From assembly GCF_003696345.1 (NCBI RefSeq), contig NZ_RFLX01000001.1:1-64000 (forward strand): a stretch of DNA of 64,000 nt, read 5' to 3'. Made by a program: the position numbers and the translations under genes. The stretch's first letter is position 1. Each line of letters opens with the position of its first letter. Origin of the DNA: Teichococcus wenyumeiae. GTDB lineage: Bacteria > Pseudomonadota > Alphaproteobacteria > Acetobacterales > Acetobacteraceae. This document shows, in pieces, positions 40,457 to 51,960 of the stretch. Under the pieces are notes generated by a model. The model made no database searches. It saw only the letters and a program-made list of their open reading frames with translations, and was not told the DNA's origin.

Positions 40457-41452
40457 TCAGGCCAGCATTACCAGCACCTTTCCGGGGGCGCCGCCGGCCT
40501 CCACCGCCTCATGCGCCTCGGCAATCCGCGCCAGCGGAAAGCGTGGCCCGATGCGGTGGCGCAGGGTGCCGTGCGCCAGCCCCTCCGTCGTGGCGGCGAT
40601 GGCGGCGCGGTGCGCTTCCTCCCCCATCGTATAGACCAGGACGAAGTCCAGCCGGGCGTTCAGGTTCAGGAGCTGGCGGAAGGGAATGGCGGGTTCCAGC
40701 CCCGCATCGGATGCATAGGTGACGATGCTGCCGCCGCGCTTCAGCACCCGCAGCACATCCGGCAGGTTGGCGGCGAAATTGACATCAATGACGCGGTCGA
40801 TGCCCCGCCCCTCCACATCGCCGCAGAAGCTCGCCACGCGGGCGGGCACATCCTCCTCCCGCCGGTTGATGGCCAGCACGGCGCCGGCGGCCAGGGCGGC
40901 CTCGGCCTGGGCCGCGCTGCTGACGGTGGCCACCACCCGCGCGCCCGCCCGGGCGGCGAACTGGATGGCATAGAAGCCCACCGCCCCCGCCCCGCCCGTC
41001 ACCAGCAGCACCTGCCCCGCCACCGGCCCGCCGCCGAAGACGCAGCGATGCGCCGTCAGCGCCGGCACGCCCAGGGCGGCGCCTGCCTCGAAGCTGGTAT
41101 TCTCCGGCAGCGGCACCGCCTGCGCCGCCGGCAGCGCGACATATTCGGCGGCGGTGCCGAAGGCGCGGCCTAGCTGCGCCTCATAGAGCCAGACGCGCTG
41201 GCCGATGCGGCCGGGTTCCACCCCCGGCCCCACGGCCTCGACCACGCCGGCGCCATCCTGGTGCGGCACGATGCGCGGCCAGGGATTGGCCCGCGCCCCC
41301 TTGCCGGCCCGCGTCTTGGTATCGGAAGGGTTCACGCCGCTGACATGCACGCGCACCAGCACCTCGCCGGGGCCGGGCTCCGGCCGCGGCATCTCGCCCA
41401 CCGTCAGCACCGCGCGCGCCGCGCCCGCCTCTTCGTACCATGCCGCCTTCAT
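40457..41452 (-). CDS. NADPH:quinone oxidoreductase-like, zinc-free MDR protein
   Basis: A 331-residue medium-chain dehydrogenase. The GroES-like half has HVSGVNPSDTKTRAGK and VPHQDGAGVVEAVG; the Rossmann half has LLVTGGAGAVGFYAIQFA, whose Ala-Gly-Ala-Val pattern is typical of quinone oxidoreductases. The zinc ligands of alcohol dehydrogenases are missing. The ATG at 41452 starts MKAAWYEEAG; frames extending upstream to 41617 look non-coding. It stands alone between the fbp-like operon and a divergent lyase gene. Confidence 0.83.
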   Translation of the reverse strand: MKAAWYEEAGAARAVLTVGEMPRPEPGPGEVLVRVHVSGVNPSDTKTRAGKGARANPWPRIVPHQDGAGVVEAVGPGVEPGRIGQRVWLYEAQLGRAFGTAAEYVALPAAQAVPLPENTSFEAGAALGVPALTAHRCVFGGGPVAGQVLLVTGGAGAVGFYAIQFAARAGARVVATVSSAAQAEAALAAGAVLAINRREEDVPARVASFCGDVEGRGIDRVIDVNFAANLPDVLRVLKRGGSIVTYASDAGLEPAIPFRQLLNLNARLDFVLVYTMGEEAHRAAIAATTEGLAHGTLRHRIGPRFPLARIAEAHEAVEAGGAPGKVLVMLA

Positions 41453-41587
41453 GGCTTTCCTCCGCCTGTCGCGCCCATGGTGCCGCCACGTTCTGTCGCT
41501 GGCCATCGGGAGAAACCGGCGGTGCAACTGCTGTGCCCGCCCGGCACAGCCGCCGCCGGGCTTGACCGGCCTGCCCTTCCCCACCCA

Positions 41588-41632
41588 TCCTTCAACAAAC
41601 AGAACTTCATTCCGCACAACAGAACGGCATGC
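41588..41632 (+). promoter_or_regulatory. AT-richer promoter/operator region before the HMG-CoA-lyase-like gene
   Basis: In a 239-base gap between divergent genes, 41588-41632 is markedly less GC-rich. It contains AACAGAAC twice and TTCCGCACAACAGAA (41610-41624), which resembles the TTCCGC-N3-GCGGAA operators of IclR-family regulators (4 of 6 bases match in the right half). No regulator gene is adjacent. The rest of the gap shows nothing specific. Confidence 0.3.
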
Positions 41633-41691
41633 ATGGCAGGGAACTAGGCTCTGGATTCCCGCCTCGCCCCGTTGCCCGAGGAGCGCCTGAC

Positions 41692-42657
41692 ATGAGCGAC
41701 CTGCCCGCCACCGTCGACATCCTGGAGGAAGGGCCGCGCGAGGGCTTCCAGATCGAGCCCGGACCCATCGCCACCGCGGACAAGATCGCGCTGATCGACG
41801 CCCTTTCGGCTACCGGGCTGAAGCGCATCCAGGTGGCTTCCTTTGTCAGCCCCAAGCTGGTGCCGGGCTGGGCGGATGCCGAGGATGTGGTGGCCGGCTT
41901 CACGCCGCGCCCCGGCGTGGATTACGTGGCGCTCTGGCTGAACCCCAAGGGGCTGGACCGCGTGCTGCGTTTCCGGGACCGGCTGGCCATCACCGGCTCC
42001 ATCAGCATCAGCGCCTCCGAGGCCTTCTCGAAGCGCAACCTCAACCGAGACCAGGCGGGGCAGCTGGAGGCGATGCGCACCAGCATCGCGGCCCACCGGG
42101 CGCAGGGCGTGGCGGTGACGCGCATCAGCGTCATGGCGGCCTTCGGCTGCAACTTCCAGGGCGATGTCACGGTGCCGCAGGCCGTCTCGGCCCTGGCCGG
42201 CGCCATGGCCCTGGCGGAGGAAACCGGCAGCAGCATCGACCGCATCGTGCTGGCGGATTCCATGGGTTGGGCCAATCCCGGCCATGTGGAACGGCTGGTG
42301 GGCGCGGTGCGGGAGCGCTGGCCGGAGCCGCGCCTGACGTTGCACCTGCATGACACGCGCGGCCTGGGCATCGCCAATGCCCATGCCGGGCTGCGCATGG
42401 GCGTCAGCGCCTTCGACGCGGCGGTGGGGGGCCTCGGCGGCTGCCCCTTCGCCGCGCATCCCGGCGCCCCGGGCAATATCGCGACGGAGGAGCTGGTGCT
42501 GCTCTGCGAGGAACTGGGCATCCGCACCGGCGTGGACCTCGAGGCCCTGCTGGAAGCCGGCGCCCTGGCCGAGCGCATCGTCGGCCACCGGCTGCCCAGC
42601 GCCCTGCTGCGCGGCGGCGGGCTGGCGCCGCTGCGGCAACAGGCGGCGGTCGGCTAG
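41692..42657 (+). CDS. hydroxymethylglutaryl-CoA lyase-family protein
   Basis: A 321-residue TIM-barrel lyase. ILEEGPREGFQ carries the catalytic Arg, the metal-binding HLHDTRGLGIANA is present, and GGLGGCPFAAHPGAPGN carries the catalytic Cys of HMG-CoA lyases. It would cleave a 3-hydroxy-3-methylglutaryl-CoA-like substrate to acetyl-CoA and a ketoacid; citramalyl-CoA lyases are close relatives. The ATG at 41692 has GAGGAG upstream. No leucine-degradation genes are adjacent. Confidence 0.82.
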   Translation: MSDLPATVDILEEGPREGFQIEPGPIATADKIALIDALSATGLKRIQVASFVSPKLVPGWADAEDVVAGFTPRPGVDYVALWLNPKGLDRVLRFRDRLAITGSISISASEAFSKRNLNRDQAGQLEAMRTSIAAHRAQGVAVTRISVMAAFGCNFQGDVTVPQAVSALAGAMALAEETGSSIDRIVLADSMGWANPGHVERLVGAVRERWPEPRLTLHLHDTRGLGIANAHAGLRMGVSAFDAAVGGLGGCPFAAHPGAPGNIATEELVLLCEELGIRTGVDLEALLEAGALAERIVGHRLPSALLRGGGLAPLRQQAAVG

Positions 42658-42737
42658 GCCCCCTTTCCCCAGGCCGGAGGTGGAGAGAGGCTCAACCCGG
42701 CGCAGGCGCCCAGATTCCAGATCAAGGAGTACCTCGC

Positions 42738-43130
42738 TTGGCCGACATGCCGCTCCCTGACCTCTACCGCGCCTATATCGACTGCCTGAACCGGCGGGAC
42801 TGGGCGGAGCTTGGCCGGTATGTCGGCGGCGATGTCGAGCATAACGGCCGCCCGCTCGGGCTCGCGGGCTACCGCGACATGCTCGTCAAGGACGTCGAGG
42901 AAATCCCTGATCTCCGCTTCCGCATCGGCCTCCTGGTCTGCGAGCCGCCGCGCGTCGCGGCCCGGCTCCTGTTCCACTGCACACCCAGGGGCCGGTTCCT
43001 TGGCCTGAGGGTCGATGGGCGGCAGGTCTCCTTCACCGAGAATGTCTTCTACGCGTATCGGGACAGCAGGATCGCATCGGTCTGGTCGGTCATCGACAAG
43101 GCGGCAATCGAGGCCCAGATCGGGGCGTAG
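42738..43130 (+). CDS. SnoaL-like ester cyclase/polyketide cyclase-family protein
   Basis: A 130-residue protein of the NTF2/SnoaL fold: LYRAYIDCLNRRDW near the start, GGDVEHNGRPLGLAGYRDML and RFLGLRVDGRQVSFTENVFY follow. The family includes cyclases and many proteins of unknown function. TTG at 42738 has AAGGAG 8 bases upstream and is preferred over the ATG at 42747, which would leave the site 17 bases away. Codon use is slightly less GC-biased than its neighbours (several ATC/CTC/CGC mixtures), which hints at recent acquisition but is weak. Confidence 0.72.
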   Translation: MADMPLPDLYRAYIDCLNRRDWAELGRYVGGDVEHNGRPLGLAGYRDMLVKDVEEIPDLRFRIGLLVCEPPRVAARLLFHCTPRGRFLGLRVDGRQVSFTENVFYAYRDSRIASVWSVIDKAAIEAQIGA

Positions 43131-43139
43131 CAGCCGGGG

Positions 43140-44333
43140 CTAGTCGTCCTCCGCGCCGTCCTTGGTCTCGGGCATCCAGAAGAGCACCAGCAGGAAGGCC
43201 AGCAGGCCGGTCACGCCCAGGCCGGCAAAGGCGATGCTGGGCCCCACCCAGGTGGCCACCGCCCCCGCCACGGTGGTGCTGAGCGTGCCGCCGATGCCCA
43301 CCGCCAGGCCGAAGATGCCCATGCAGAGGTTGAAGCGGTTGGTGCCGCGCGTGAGGTCGGAGGCGATCAGCGGCACCAGGATCACGAAGACGGCGGCATT
43401 GATGCCATCCAGCGCCTGCGCCGCCAGCACCACCCATTGCCCGTCCAGCAGCGCCAGCAGCGCGCCGCGCAGCGGCACCACCGCCAAGCCGCCCAGCAGC
43501 ACCATGCGCCGCCCGCGCTCATCCGCCAGCCGGCTGATGCCGGGCGAGATCACCGCCACCATGATCTGCGAGGCAATCAGCCCGCCCGCCACCACCAGAT
43601 TGGCGTAGGAGCCCGACTGCTGCGTCACCTGCGCGCCGGAGAGCGGCAGCATGGCCGCGTTGGCGGCGGTGAAGAGGCAGCAGACGGCGGCGAAGATCAC
43701 CACGCTGGGCTTCAGCAGCAGGCGCTTCAGCCCGCCCTCCCCGCTGCCACGCGTGCGGCTGCGGCGCACCCGCTCCTCCAGGTCCTTGGCCTGGATGCTT
43801 TGCAGCGCGATGATGGCGGGCACCACCAGCGCCGCCGTCAGCCAGAAGACCGAGGCGGGCGAGATATAGGCCCCCGCCAGCCCCAGCAGCCCCGCCGCCG
43901 AGGCATTGCCCAGGGAGGCATAGCGGCCGTTGCGGCCCAGCCGGCGGCTGAGCGCGTGCCGCCCGACCATCGCCAGGCTGATGGCTGCCATGGCCGGCAC
44001 CAGCACGGCGCTGGCGACGCCATGCAGCACCTCGGAGGCCATCACCGGCCAGGTGGAGGGCCAGAGCGCCAGCAGCACCGCGCTGGCGGCGATGGCCACC
44101 AGCGCCAGCAGGGCCGCCATCCGCTTGTTGGGGCTGGCATCGACGGCGATGCCGGCGGGCACCTGCCCGGCCATGGCCGTCAGCGTGCCCAGGCTGAGGG
44201 CCAGGCCGAGCTGCGCCTCGTTCCAGCCCTGGGCCACCAGATAGACGGCGATGAAGGGTCCGAAGCCCGTTTGCACATCGGCGGCAAAAAAAGTCAGCCA
44301 ATCCAGGCCCCGCTGGCTGCGTACGCTGGGCAT
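43140..44333 (-). CDS. MFS transporter, 12-helix
   Basis: A 397-residue transporter. LTFFAADVQTGFGPFIAVYL opens helix 1, motif A-like AGIAVDASPNKRMAAL is in loop 2-3, and the central loop (LEERVRRSRTRGSGEGG) separates the halves. LDGINAAVFVILVPLIASDL is in helix 10. The closest kind I recall is the MFS group related to sugar or toxic-compound efflux, but I cannot assign a substrate. It converges with the SnoaL-like gene, with 9 bases between stops. Confidence 0.78.
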   Translation of the reverse strand: MPSVRSQRGLDWLTFFAADVQTGFGPFIAVYLVAQGWNEAQLGLALSLGTLTAMAGQVPAGIAVDASPNKRMAALLALVAIAASAVLLALWPSTWPVMASEVLHGVASAVLVPAMAAISLAMVGRHALSRRLGRNGRYASLGNASAAGLLGLAGAYISPASVFWLTAALVVPAIIALQSIQAKDLEERVRRSRTRGSGEGGLKRLLLKPSVVIFAAVCCLFTAANAAMLPLSGAQVTQQSGSYANLVVAGGLIASQIMVAVISPGISRLADERGRRMVLLGGLAVVPLRGALLALLDGQWVVLAAQALDGINAAVFVILVPLIASDLTRGTNRFNLCMGIFGLAVGIGGTLSTTVAGAVATWVGPSIAFAGLGVTGLLAFLLVLFWMPETKDGAEDD

Positions 44334-44545
44334 TCCTGTTGGTATCCTTCCGGGGCGTCGGGGGCATCTGCCGCCGGATTGTGTCTTTGACCGGGCAATT
44401 TCATGGCCGGCGCGGGCAGGCGGCCGTGATGGCCCTTCCCCTCCGGGGGTGTTACTGGGAGGGCCAGCGCTCCTGTTCCTCTCGGTTAGCCCCCGCGGCG
44501 GGCGAAGGTACCGCTGCCAACCCTGCCCACGGCCCTGCGGACGAC

Positions 44546-45661
44546 ATGACGAACACCAGTGATTTCGAGATATTCCTCGCGGCCGCGCCGGGCCTGGAGC
44601 CCGTGCTCTGCGCCGAGGTCGGCTCCAAGGGCTTCAAGCAGCCGAAGCCCGTTCCCGGCGGCGTGGTCACCCGCGGCGGCTGGCCGGAGGTCTGGCGGGC
44701 GAATCTCTGGGTGCGCGGCGCCGGGCGCGTCCTGGCGCGCATCGATTCCTTCCGCGCAGTGCATCTGGCGCAGCTCGACGACCGCGCCCGCCGCGTGCCC
44801 TGGAGCAGCGTCCTGCGCCCCGATACCCCCTTCCGGGTCGAGGCTTCCTGCAGCGGGTCGCGCATCTACCACAGCGGCGCCGCGGCCCAGCGGATCGAGA
44901 CCGCCATCCGGGAAACCCTGGGGGCGCCGCTGTCGGAGGAAGCCGAGGTCACCGTGATGGTGCGCATCGAGAACGACCTCTGCACGGTCAGCGTCGATAC
45001 CTCCGGCGAGCCGCTGCACAAGCGCGGCTACAAGGAAGCCATCAACGCGGCGCCGATTCGCGAAACCATGGCCTCGCTCTTCCTGCGGCAATGCGGCTTC
45101 GACGGCAGCGAGCCGGTGCTGGACCCGATGTGCGGCTCCGGCACCTTCATCATCGAGGCCGCCGAGATCGCCGCCCGGCTGAATCCCGGCCGCGCCCGCC
45201 ACTTCGCCTTCGAGAAGCTCGCGAGCTTCGACGCCGAGGCCTGGGAGCGCATGCGCGCGGTGAAGAGCATGCGCGTGCCGGCCGCCCGCTTCTACGGCAG
45301 CGACCGCGATGCCGGCGCCATCGCCATGAGCCGCGCCAATGCCGAGCGCGCGGGTGTCGCCGAATACACCGAGTTCCGGCAGGCCACGATCAGCGAGGCG
45401 CAGCCCCCCGCCGGGCCACCCGGCCTCGTGATCGTCAATCCGCCCTATGGCAGCCGCATCGGCGACAAGGGCAAGCTCTCGCCCCTGTACCGCGCCCTGG
45501 GGCAGGTGCTGACGAGCCGCTTCACCGGCTGGCGCGTCGGGCTCGTCGCCAACGAGCCCAAGCTGGCCCATGCCACCGGGCTGCCCTTCCTGTCGCCCGG
45601 CGCGCCGGTGCCGCATGGCGGGCTGCGGGTATCCCTGTTCCGGACCGGCCCCCTGCCCTGA
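44546..45661 (+). CDS. class I SAM-dependent RNA methyltransferase (RlmL/YcbY N-domain type)
   Basis: A 371-residue protein. An N-terminal ferredoxin-like plus THUMP region (AAAPGLEPVLCAEV, VEASCSGSRIYHSG) precedes the methyltransferase core. DPMCGSGTFIIEAAE is motif I and IVNPPYGSRIG is the catalytic NPPY, which methylates an exocyclic amino group. The pattern matches the RlmL half of the E. coli RlmKL fusion (G2445 of 23S rRNA). The ATG at 44546 starts MTNTSDFEIF; the open frame upstream is non-coding. 44334-44545, between divergent genes, shows no clear promoter or riboswitch. Confidence 0.83.
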   Translation: MTNTSDFEIFLAAAPGLEPVLCAEVGSKGFKQPKPVPGGVVTRGGWPEVWRANLWVRGAGRVLARIDSFRAVHLAQLDDRARRVPWSSVLRPDTPFRVEASCSGSRIYHSGAAAQRIETAIRETLGAPLSEEAEVTVMVRIENDLCTVSVDTSGEPLHKRGYKEAINAAPIRETMASLFLRQCGFDGSEPVLDPMCGSGTFIIEAAEIAARLNPGRARHFAFEKLASFDAEAWERMRAVKSMRVPAARFYGSDRDAGAIAMSRANAERAGVAEYTEFRQATISEAQPPAGPPGLVIVNPPYGSRIGDKGKLSPLYRALGQVLTSRFTGWRVGLVANEPKLAHATGLPFLSPGAPVPHGGLRVSLFRTGPLP

Positions 45662-45771
45662 CACCGGGCCGGGTGCCCCCTGGCCACTGCGCCGCACATG
45701 GCTACACTGTGGCGAGAAAGAACGGCGATGCCAGCCGGCCCGGCGGCGAGCCCATGAACCAGGGAGTGGAT

Positions 45772-46650
45772 ATGAGCAAGCAGCCCGCGATCGGCATGAT
45801 CGGCATCGGCCTCATGGGGCACGGCATCGCCTGGAACATCGCCAAGGCCGGCTATGGCCTGACCATCCTGGACCATCCCGGCAACCAGCCCACCGATGAC
45901 CTGCGGGAGATGGGCGTGCAGGTGGCGGCGCGGATCGCCGATGTCGCGCAGGCCGCCGACGTGATCGTGCTCTGCGTCACCGGCTCGCCACAGGTGGAGG
46001 CGATCCTGACCGGGGACGACGGCGTGATCGCCCACCTCCGGCCGGGCACCATCGTGGTCGATTGCTCCACCGCGCTGCCGGAATCCAGCCGCCGCATGGC
46101 GGAGGCGGTGGCTGCCGCGGGCGGGCAGTTCCTGGACGCGGCCATGACCCGCCTGCCGCAGCATGCCCGCGCCGGCACGCTGAACCTGCTGATCGGCGGC
46201 GAGCCGGCGCTGCTGGAGCAGCTCCGCCCGCTGCTGCAGACCTTCAGCGAGAACATCACCCATATCGGCGGCGTCGGCTCCGGCCACCTGATGAAGCTGA
46301 TGCACAACTATGTCTCGCTCGGCTTTGTCGCGCTGCTGGCCGAAGTGGCGGCGCATGGCCAGAAGGCCGGGCTGGAAATGGCGACGCTGATCGACGTGCT
46401 GGCCCAGGGCGGCGGCGGCGGCACGGCGCTGCAGCGGATCTCCCCCTTCCTGCTGGAAGGCAACCCGGCCTCCATGCCCTTCACCATCAGCAATGCGGCC
46501 AAGGACCTCGGCTATTACCGCCAGGCGGCCGAGGCCTCCGGCATGCCGCGCGCCATCGCCGATGCGGTGGGCAGCACGCTCGATGGCGCAGTCTCCAGCG
46601 GCCATGGGCAGGATTATGTGCCGCAGCTCGCGGCCCTGCTGAAGCCCTGA
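45772..46650 (+). CDS. beta-hydroxyacid dehydrogenase-family oxidoreductase
   Basis: A 292-residue NAD(P)-dependent dehydrogenase of the 3-hydroxyisobutyrate/tartronate semialdehyde reductase family. Rossmann motif GMIGIGLMGHGIA, substrate loop DCSTALPESSRR and the catalytic GSGHLMKLMHN (Gly-x-Gly-x3-Lys-x3-Asn) are intact. The ATG at 45772 has AGGGAG 5 bases upstream; an ATG at 45754 adds six residues. The substrate cannot be given. Two GC-rich hairpins follow the stop. Confidence 0.83.
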   Translation: MSKQPAIGMIGIGLMGHGIAWNIAKAGYGLTILDHPGNQPTDDLREMGVQVAARIADVAQAADVIVLCVTGSPQVEAILTGDDGVIAHLRPGTIVVDCSTALPESSRRMAEAVAAAGGQFLDAAMTRLPQHARAGTLNLLIGGEPALLEQLRPLLQTFSENITHIGGVGSGHLMKLMHNYVSLGFVALLAEVAAHGQKAGLEMATLIDVLAQGGGGGTALQRISPFLLEGNPASMPFTISNAAKDLGYYRQAAEASGMPRAIADAVGSTLDGAVSSGHGQDYVPQLAALLKP

Positions 46651-46654
46651 GCGC

Positions 46655-46677
46655 GCTGCTGGCCCAGGGCCAGCAGC
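46655..46677 (+). terminator. hairpin after the beta-hydroxyacid dehydrogenase gene
   Basis: GCTGCTGGCC (46655-46664) and GGCCAGCAGC (46668-46677) make a perfect 10-bp stem 4 bases after the stop codon. No T-run follows. A second stem, GGCCCGGC with GCCGGGCC, lies about 15 bases further. Confidence 0.5.
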
Positions 46678-46771
46678 ACCGAAGACGCGGCCCGGCTGCA
46701 TGGCCGGGCCTGAGGCGGCATTCCTTCCCGATACAGCGCGCGCCCCACCGTGGGGGAGCCCGGAAACGCCA

Positions 46772-46798
46772 GCGGCGGTGCCTTGAAGGCACCGCCGC
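46772..46798 (-). terminator. terminator of gyrB
   Basis: GCGGCGGTGCCT (46772-46783) pairs perfectly with AGGCACCGCCGC (46787-46798), a 12-bp stem with a 3-base loop, 40 bases after the gyrB stop. On the minus strand TGGCGTTTCC follows, a weak T-run. Confidence 0.6.
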
Positions 46799-46837
46799 CG
46801 GACGCTGTCACGATTTTCCGCCTGCCGCCCCTGGACC

Positions 46838-49327
<2,490 letters not shown>

Positions 49328-50518
49328 TCATTTTATAGCATTTTCTGCCGCTTGAGGCACGGGCAAATCGGCAGGAATCAGCCCGCCGGGGCGTGCCAGA
49401 AAGGCTTCCGCCACCCCGTGCAGCGGCGCGAAAGGGGCGAATTCGGTGCCGGTCAGGAAGCATTGCGCCGGCAGGGCCGTGAGCGCCGCGAACAGCGCCT
49501 CCCGCCGGCCCGGGTCCAGGTGGGCCGCCACCTCGTCCAGCAGCAGCAGCGGCGCGAAGCCGCGATGCGCCGCCACCAGCGCCGCCTGGGCCAGCACCAC
49601 CGCCACCAGCAGCGCCTTCTGCTCGCCGGTCGAGCACAGCTCGGCCGGAATCTCCTTGGGCAGCAGCACCATGCGCAGGTCGGTGCGGTGGGCACCCTGC
49701 CGCGCGCCACCGGCCGCCGCGTCCCGCGCCCGGTCGGCGGCCAAGGCCTCGCGCAGCGCGTCCTCCACCGCCAGGGCGGGCTGTTCGTCCAGCGCGGCGG
49801 CGATCGGGTCCAGCAGGTCCAGCCGCGCCGCCGGGAAGGCGCCGGCCACGCCCGCCGCCAGCGCGCCGTTCAGCCGCAGCGCCAGGGAACGGCGGGCCGC
49901 CACCGCCGCCACGGCATGGCGGGCCATGGTATCCTCCAGCGCCGCCAGCCAGCGGGCGTCGCGCCGGCCCTCGGCCAGCAGGCGGTTGCGCTGGGTCATG
50001 GCGGTGTCATGCGCCGCCACGTCCCGCGCATGGCTGGGCTCCAGCGCCCAGACCAGGCGGTCCAGGAAGCGGCGGCGGCCGGAGGCGCCTTCCTGGAACA
50101 GCCGGTCCATCTGCGGCGTCAGCCACAGCGCGGCGGCATGGCGGGCGATCTCGGCTTGGTTGCGCACGGGGCCGCCATCCAGGCGGAAGGTGCGGCGGTC
50201 CTGCCCTGCCTCGGCGCCGGTGCCGATCACCACGGCGCCCTCAGGCCCGTCGAAATGCCCCGCAACCACCCAGGACAGGCCCTGGGCACCCTCCCGCCGG
50301 CCCAGCTCGGCGCCCTTGGCACCGCGCAGGCCGCGGCCGGGGCCCAGCAGACTGATGGCTTCCAGCAGGTTGGTCTTGCCCAGGCCATTGGCGCCCGCCA
50401 CCACCACGAGGCGGCCGGAAACAGGCTGGTCCAATTCGGCATAGCTGCGGAAGTCCTGCAGCATCAGGCGGGTCAGACGGAGTGCGGGGGGAGTCACCCC
50501 CAGGATATAGCATCGCAC
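49328..50518 (-). CDS. recF: DNA replication and repair protein RecF
   Basis: A 396-residue SMC-like ATPase that loads RecA at gaps with RecO and RecR. LMLQDFRSYAELD is the usual N-terminal strand, Walker A is GANGLGKTN, the signature region is STGEQKALLVAVVLAQA and Walker B is PLLLLDEVAAHLD. ATG at 50518 has AGGGGG 4 bases upstream; GTG at 50497 (389 residues) is closer to the usual family start. The gene is upstream of gyrB but is separated from dnaN by two foreign-looking genes. Confidence 0.92.
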   Translation of the reverse strand: MRCYILGVTPPALRLTRLMLQDFRSYAELDQPVSGRLVVVAGANGLGKTNLLEAISLLGPGRGLRGAKGAELGRREGAQGLSWVVAGHFDGPEGAVVIGTGAEAGQDRRTFRLDGGPVRNQAEIARHAAALWLTPQMDRLFQEGASGRRRFLDRLVWALEPSHARDVAAHDTAMTQRNRLLAEGRRDARWLAALEDTMARHAVAAVAARRSLALRLNGALAAGVAGAFPAARLDLLDPIAAALDEQPALAVEDALREALAADRARDAAAGGARQGAHRTDLRMVLLPKEIPAELCSTGEQKALLVAVVLAQAALVAAHRGFAPLLLLDEVAAHLDPGRREALFAALTALPAQCFLTGTEFAPFAPLHGVAEAFLARPGGLIPADLPVPQAAENAIK

Positions 50519-50592
50519 CCCCTTGAGCGGGAGGGCGCAGCCACCGGGGCGGCCGCAGCGTTATCGTGGCGAGACGTTCCGGAGCCAGACCA

Positions 50593-51903
50593 ATGCGTCG
50601 TGCCCATCTGTCCACCCTGGCCCTGCTGGCCACCCTCGCCGCCTGCGGCGACGAAGCGCAACTGCCCGCCGAAGCCGGCTTCGGCCCCAACCCGCAATTG
50701 CCGGCACCGCGCAGCTCGGTGATCCCCACCGTCAACATCGCCCCGGCCAAGGGCTGGCCCGAGGGTGTCATGCCCAGCCCGGCCGCCGGCCTGCAGGTCA
50801 CCACCTTCGCCGCCGGGCTGGACCACCCCCGCTGGCTCTACGTGCTGCCCAATGGCGATGTGCTGGTGGCCGAAAGCAACGCCCCGCCCAAGCCGGAGGA
50901 CGGCGGCGGCATCCGTGGCTGGGTGATGGGGCTGGTGATGGACCGCGCCGGCGCCAAGACCCCCAGCGCCAACCGCATCACCCTGCTGCGCGACGCCGAC
51001 GGGGATGGCGTGGCGGAGCTGCGCGAGACCTTCCTGGAAGGACTGAACTCCCCCTTCGGCATGGCGCTGGTGGAGGGCGATTTCTATGTCGCCAATACCG
51101 ATGCTGTGCTGCGCTTCCCCTACGAGCCCGGCCAGACCCGCATCACGGAGCCCGGCAGGCAGCTGGTCGCCCTGCCGGGCGGGCCGATCAACCACCACTG
51201 GACCAAGAACCTGATCGCCAGCCGCGATGGCAGCCGGCTCTATGTCACCACCGGCTCCAACAGCAATGTGGGCGAGAACGGCCTGGCGGCCGAGGAAGGC
51301 CGTGCCGCGATCTGGGAGGTGGACCGCAACACCGGCGAGCACCGCCTCTTCGCCACCGGCCTGCGCAACCCCAATGGCCTGGCCTGGGAGCCCACCACCG
51401 GCGTGCTGTGGACGGCGGTGAACGAGCGGGACGAGATCGGCAGCGACCTGGTGCCGGACTACATGACCTCGGTGCGGGATGGCGGCTTCTACGGCTGGCC
51501 CTTCAGCTATTACGGCCAGCATGTGGATGAGCGGGTGAAGGAACAGCAGCCCGACCTGGTGGCCCGCGCCATCGTGCCGGACTATGCGCTGGGCGCCCAT
51601 ACGGCCTCGCTGGGGCTGGCCTTCGCCGAGGGCGCGAAGCTTGGCCCCGCCTTCGCCAGCGGCGCCTTCATCGGCCAGCACGGCTCGTGGAACCGGCGGC
51701 CGGCCAGCGGCTACAAGGTGATCTTCGTGCCCTTCACGGATGGCAAGCCCAGCGGCGCTCCCGTGGATGTGCTGACCGGCTTCCTGGACACGGAGGGCAA
51801 TGCCCGCGGCCGCCCGGTGGGGGTGGCGGTGGACAGCCAGGGCGGCCTGCTGGTGGCGGATGACGTGGGCAACCGCATCTTCCGCCTCAGCGCCAAACCC
51901 TGA
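50593..51903 (+). CDS. sorbosone dehydrogenase-like lipoprotein (beta-propeller)
   Basis: A 436-residue exported lipoprotein: signal [14 protein letters not shown] with lipid on Cys about 18. The rest is a beta-propeller of the glucose/sorbosone dehydrogenase kind ([70 protein letters not shown]). Known members bind PQQ and oxidise aldoses or L-sorbosone in the periplasm; I cannot say whether this one is catalytic. It is divergent from recF and convergent with the catalase gene. Confidence 0.82.
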   Translation: MRRAHLSTLALLATLAACGDEAQLPAEAGFGPNPQLPAPRSSVIPTVNIAPAKGWPEGVMPSPAAGLQVTTFAAGLDHPRWLYVLPNGDVLVAESNAPPKPEDGGGIRGWVMGLVMDRAGAKTPSANRITLLRDADGDGVAELRETFLEGLNSPFGMALVEGDFYVANTDAVLRFPYEPGQTRITEPGRQLVALPGGPINHHWTKNLIASRDGSRLYVTTGSNSNVGENGLAAEEGRAAIWEVDRNTGEHRLFATGLRNPNGLAWEPTTGVLWTAVNERDEIGSDLVPDYMTSVRDGGFYGWPFSYYGQHVDERVKEQQPDLVARAIVPDYALGAHTASLGLAFAEGAKLGPAFASGAFIGQHGSWNRRPASGYKVIFVPFTDGKPSGAPVDVLTGFLDTEGNARGRPVGVAVDSQGGLLVADDVGNRIFRLSAKP

Positions 51904-51911
51904 CGCGCAAA

Positions 51912-51938
51912 GGGCGGCCCCGTCGCCGGGACCGCCCC
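51912..51938. terminator. hairpin between convergent genes
   Basis: GGGCGGCCCC (51912-51921) pairs with GGGACCGCCC (51928-51937) with one mismatch. On the minus strand CTTTG follows, so it serves the catalase gene better than the dehydrogenase gene. Confidence 0.5.
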
Positions 51939-51960
51939 TCTCCGCCGCCTCAGGCGGGGA

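Noticed and set aside
42738-43130. horizontal transfer of the SnoaL-like gene
   Set aside because: Codon use differs only slightly from neighbours and no mobile element is nearby, so it is not reported as a separate finding.
44334-44545. cobalamin or other riboswitch upstream of the RNA methyltransferase gene
   Set aside because: Several GC-rich stems can be drawn, but the conserved boxes of known riboswitches are not recognisable.
50497-50518. choosing the GTG at 50497 as the recF start
   Set aside because: It is possible, but the ATG at 50518 has the better ribosome-binding site; left as an alternative.
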